The notes under the pieces are model-generated. The model made no database searches. It had not been told where the DNA came from and saw only the letters and a program-made list of their open reading frames with translations. This document shows, piece by piece, positions 13,404 through 14,227 of a DNA stretch of 14,227 nt; positions within the stretch are counted from its first letter, which is position 1; each line of letters opens with the position of its first letter. The position numbers and the translations under genes were made by a program. Source of the DNA: Campylobacterota bacterium (GTDB lineage: Bacteria > Campylobacterota > Campylobacteria > Campylobacterales > Sulfurovaceae). The stretch covers positions 1-14,227 of the forward strand of contig JAUVCL010000042.1 of NCBI GenBank assembly GCA_030595845.1, read 5' to 3'.

Positions 13404-14227
13404 TTATTTGGTGATAGAAATATTGTCTTTCTTGCTACGGTCACACTGATCAAGCATATCAAAATCCATTGCTTTAGTATTATCCATAAGTACCGGAACA
13501 AAAAGTAACGATACAAATACTGCTGCAACCGTACCTGAGATCAGGGCAACACCTAAGCCACCAAATACAGGGTCTCCGGCAAGTAGGGCTGACCCTAAGA
13601 TAATAGCAACCGCAGTCAAGGCAATAGGCTTAGCTCTCGTAGCAGCTGCTACAGCAATAGCTCTACGTTTTTTCATACCCTCACACTCCATAAGTGACTG
13701 TGCAAAATCTATGAGCAAGAGTGAATTTCTTGAAGAAATCCCGATCAGTGCAATAAACCCGATCAGTGATGTCGCTGTTAGGAAGAATGTCTCAGTGGTA
13801 AACCAGTTTGCAACCCAGTGACCAACGATCACACCAATTAAAGAAAGGAATGACCCCAGTAATACAATACCAGAAATGGCAAAACTCTTATAGTAAATTA
13901 CCAACAGTAAGAAGATGAGGATCAATGCTGATATAAAGGCAGCACCCAAGTCTCTAAACGTATCCAAAGTTACTTTCATTTCACCATCCCAACGTATAAG
14001 GAATCGTTCACCTGTCTTTTTGTCTTCTATACTAAAGTCAAACATATACGTTGAGAATCCTGCTTTCTCAATAATATAATTTTCCTCAAATGTTTGCATC
14101 ATCACATCACGTGCCTCTAAAAGAGGATAGACTTGAGATACCATATCTGTTTCTGCAACAATATTGACCATACGTTGTAGATTTTTATGCATGATCATAG
14201 GGTTGGACTTTACCTTACGTATATTGA
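13404..14227 (-). CDS. RND efflux permease, C-terminal part (starts outside the window)
   Basis: The frame is open to the window edge, so the ATG at 14198 is internal. About 274 of an expected 1000 or more residues are present. The first third is the end of the second periplasmic porter region (a segment of helices and strands around YPLLEARDVMMQTFEENYII). The last five membrane helices follow, starting FRDLGAAFISALILIFLLLV. The hallmark loop LIGISSRNSLLLIDFAQ matches the G-I-x2-R-N-x2-LL-x-DF signature after TM10 of the HAE/CusA-type pumps. The following ATRAKPIALTAVAIILGSAL matches the conserved R-x-RPI-x-LTA segment, and FVPVLM ends the last helix. A short polar cytoplasmic tail follows. 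Substrate cannot be read. It could partner an adaptor such as the one at 5990-6799, but the two genes are 6.6 kb apart. Confidence 0.93.
   Translation of the reverse strand, partial: NIRKVKSNPMIMHKNLQRMVNIVAETDMVSQVYPLLEARDVMMQTFEENYIIEKAGFSTYMFDFSIEDKKTGERFLIRWDGEMKVTLDTFRDLGAAFISALILIFLLLVIYYKSFAISGIVLLGSFLSLIGVIVGHWVANWFTTETFFLTATSLIGFIALIGISSRNSLLLIDFAQSLMECEGMKKRRAIAVAAATRAKPIALTAVAIILGSALLAGDPVFGGLGVALISGTVAAVFVSLLFVPVLMDNTKAMDFDMLDQCDRSKKDNISITK

Overview
The window looks like chromosomal DNA from a low-GC, sulfur- or hydrogen-oxidising member of the Campylobacterota (Sulfurovum/Sulfurimonas-like). This rests on the sequence style of DnaE, EF-P and the monomeric isocitrate dehydrogenase, the AT-rich codon use, and promoters with a good TATAAT but no clear -35. 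The genus is inferred.

Layout. Positions 1-7218 are read on the minus strand. They hold the N-terminal part of monomeric isocitrate dehydrogenase (1-575), an unrecognised 148-residue protein coupled to dnaE (740-1186), dnaE (1192-4761), a DJ-1/PfpI-family protein (4832-5395), a small cytochrome c'-like protein (5423-5821), a terminator (5951-5980), a methionine-rich RND-type periplasmic adaptor (5990-6799) and a second cytochrome c'-like paralogue (6808-7218). From 7541 to 12615 reading switches to the plus strand. There are three tandem paralogous genes for exported 11-residue-repeat proteins (7541-8320, 8528-9358, 9587-10366), followed by a 694-residue exported protein that appears to contain four degenerate DUF302-like units (10531-12615). 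The end returns to the minus strand with efp (12740-13306) and the C-terminal part of an RND efflux permease (13404-14227).

The most unusual part is the three-gene family. Each protein has an Sec signal peptide, then 19 hendecads (consensus roughly T-V-S-N-D-S-x-D-S-V-K), with one 7-residue unit at residues 60-66. The three align with no insertion or deletion through residue 253, although they are tandem repeats that might be expected to change length. Each gene has its own promoter and a downstream hairpin. All three promoters carry an AT-rich dyad related to TTATAT-N3-ATATAA starting exactly 22 bp before the -10 hexamer, so the box sits where a -35 would be. The third promoter also has a perfect 20-bp inverted repeat. 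This looks like a co-regulated set of periplasmic or surface helical-repeat proteins of unknown function; the nearest structural analogy is LEA-type or other hendecad proteins.

The minus-strand block suggests a periplasmic redox or metal-handling module: two monohaem cytochromes, an adaptor lacking an adjacent pump, and a DJ-1-like protein. Housekeeping genes (icd, dnaE, efp) flank these accessory genes. No tRNA, rRNA, CRISPR array, transposase or phage gene was seen.
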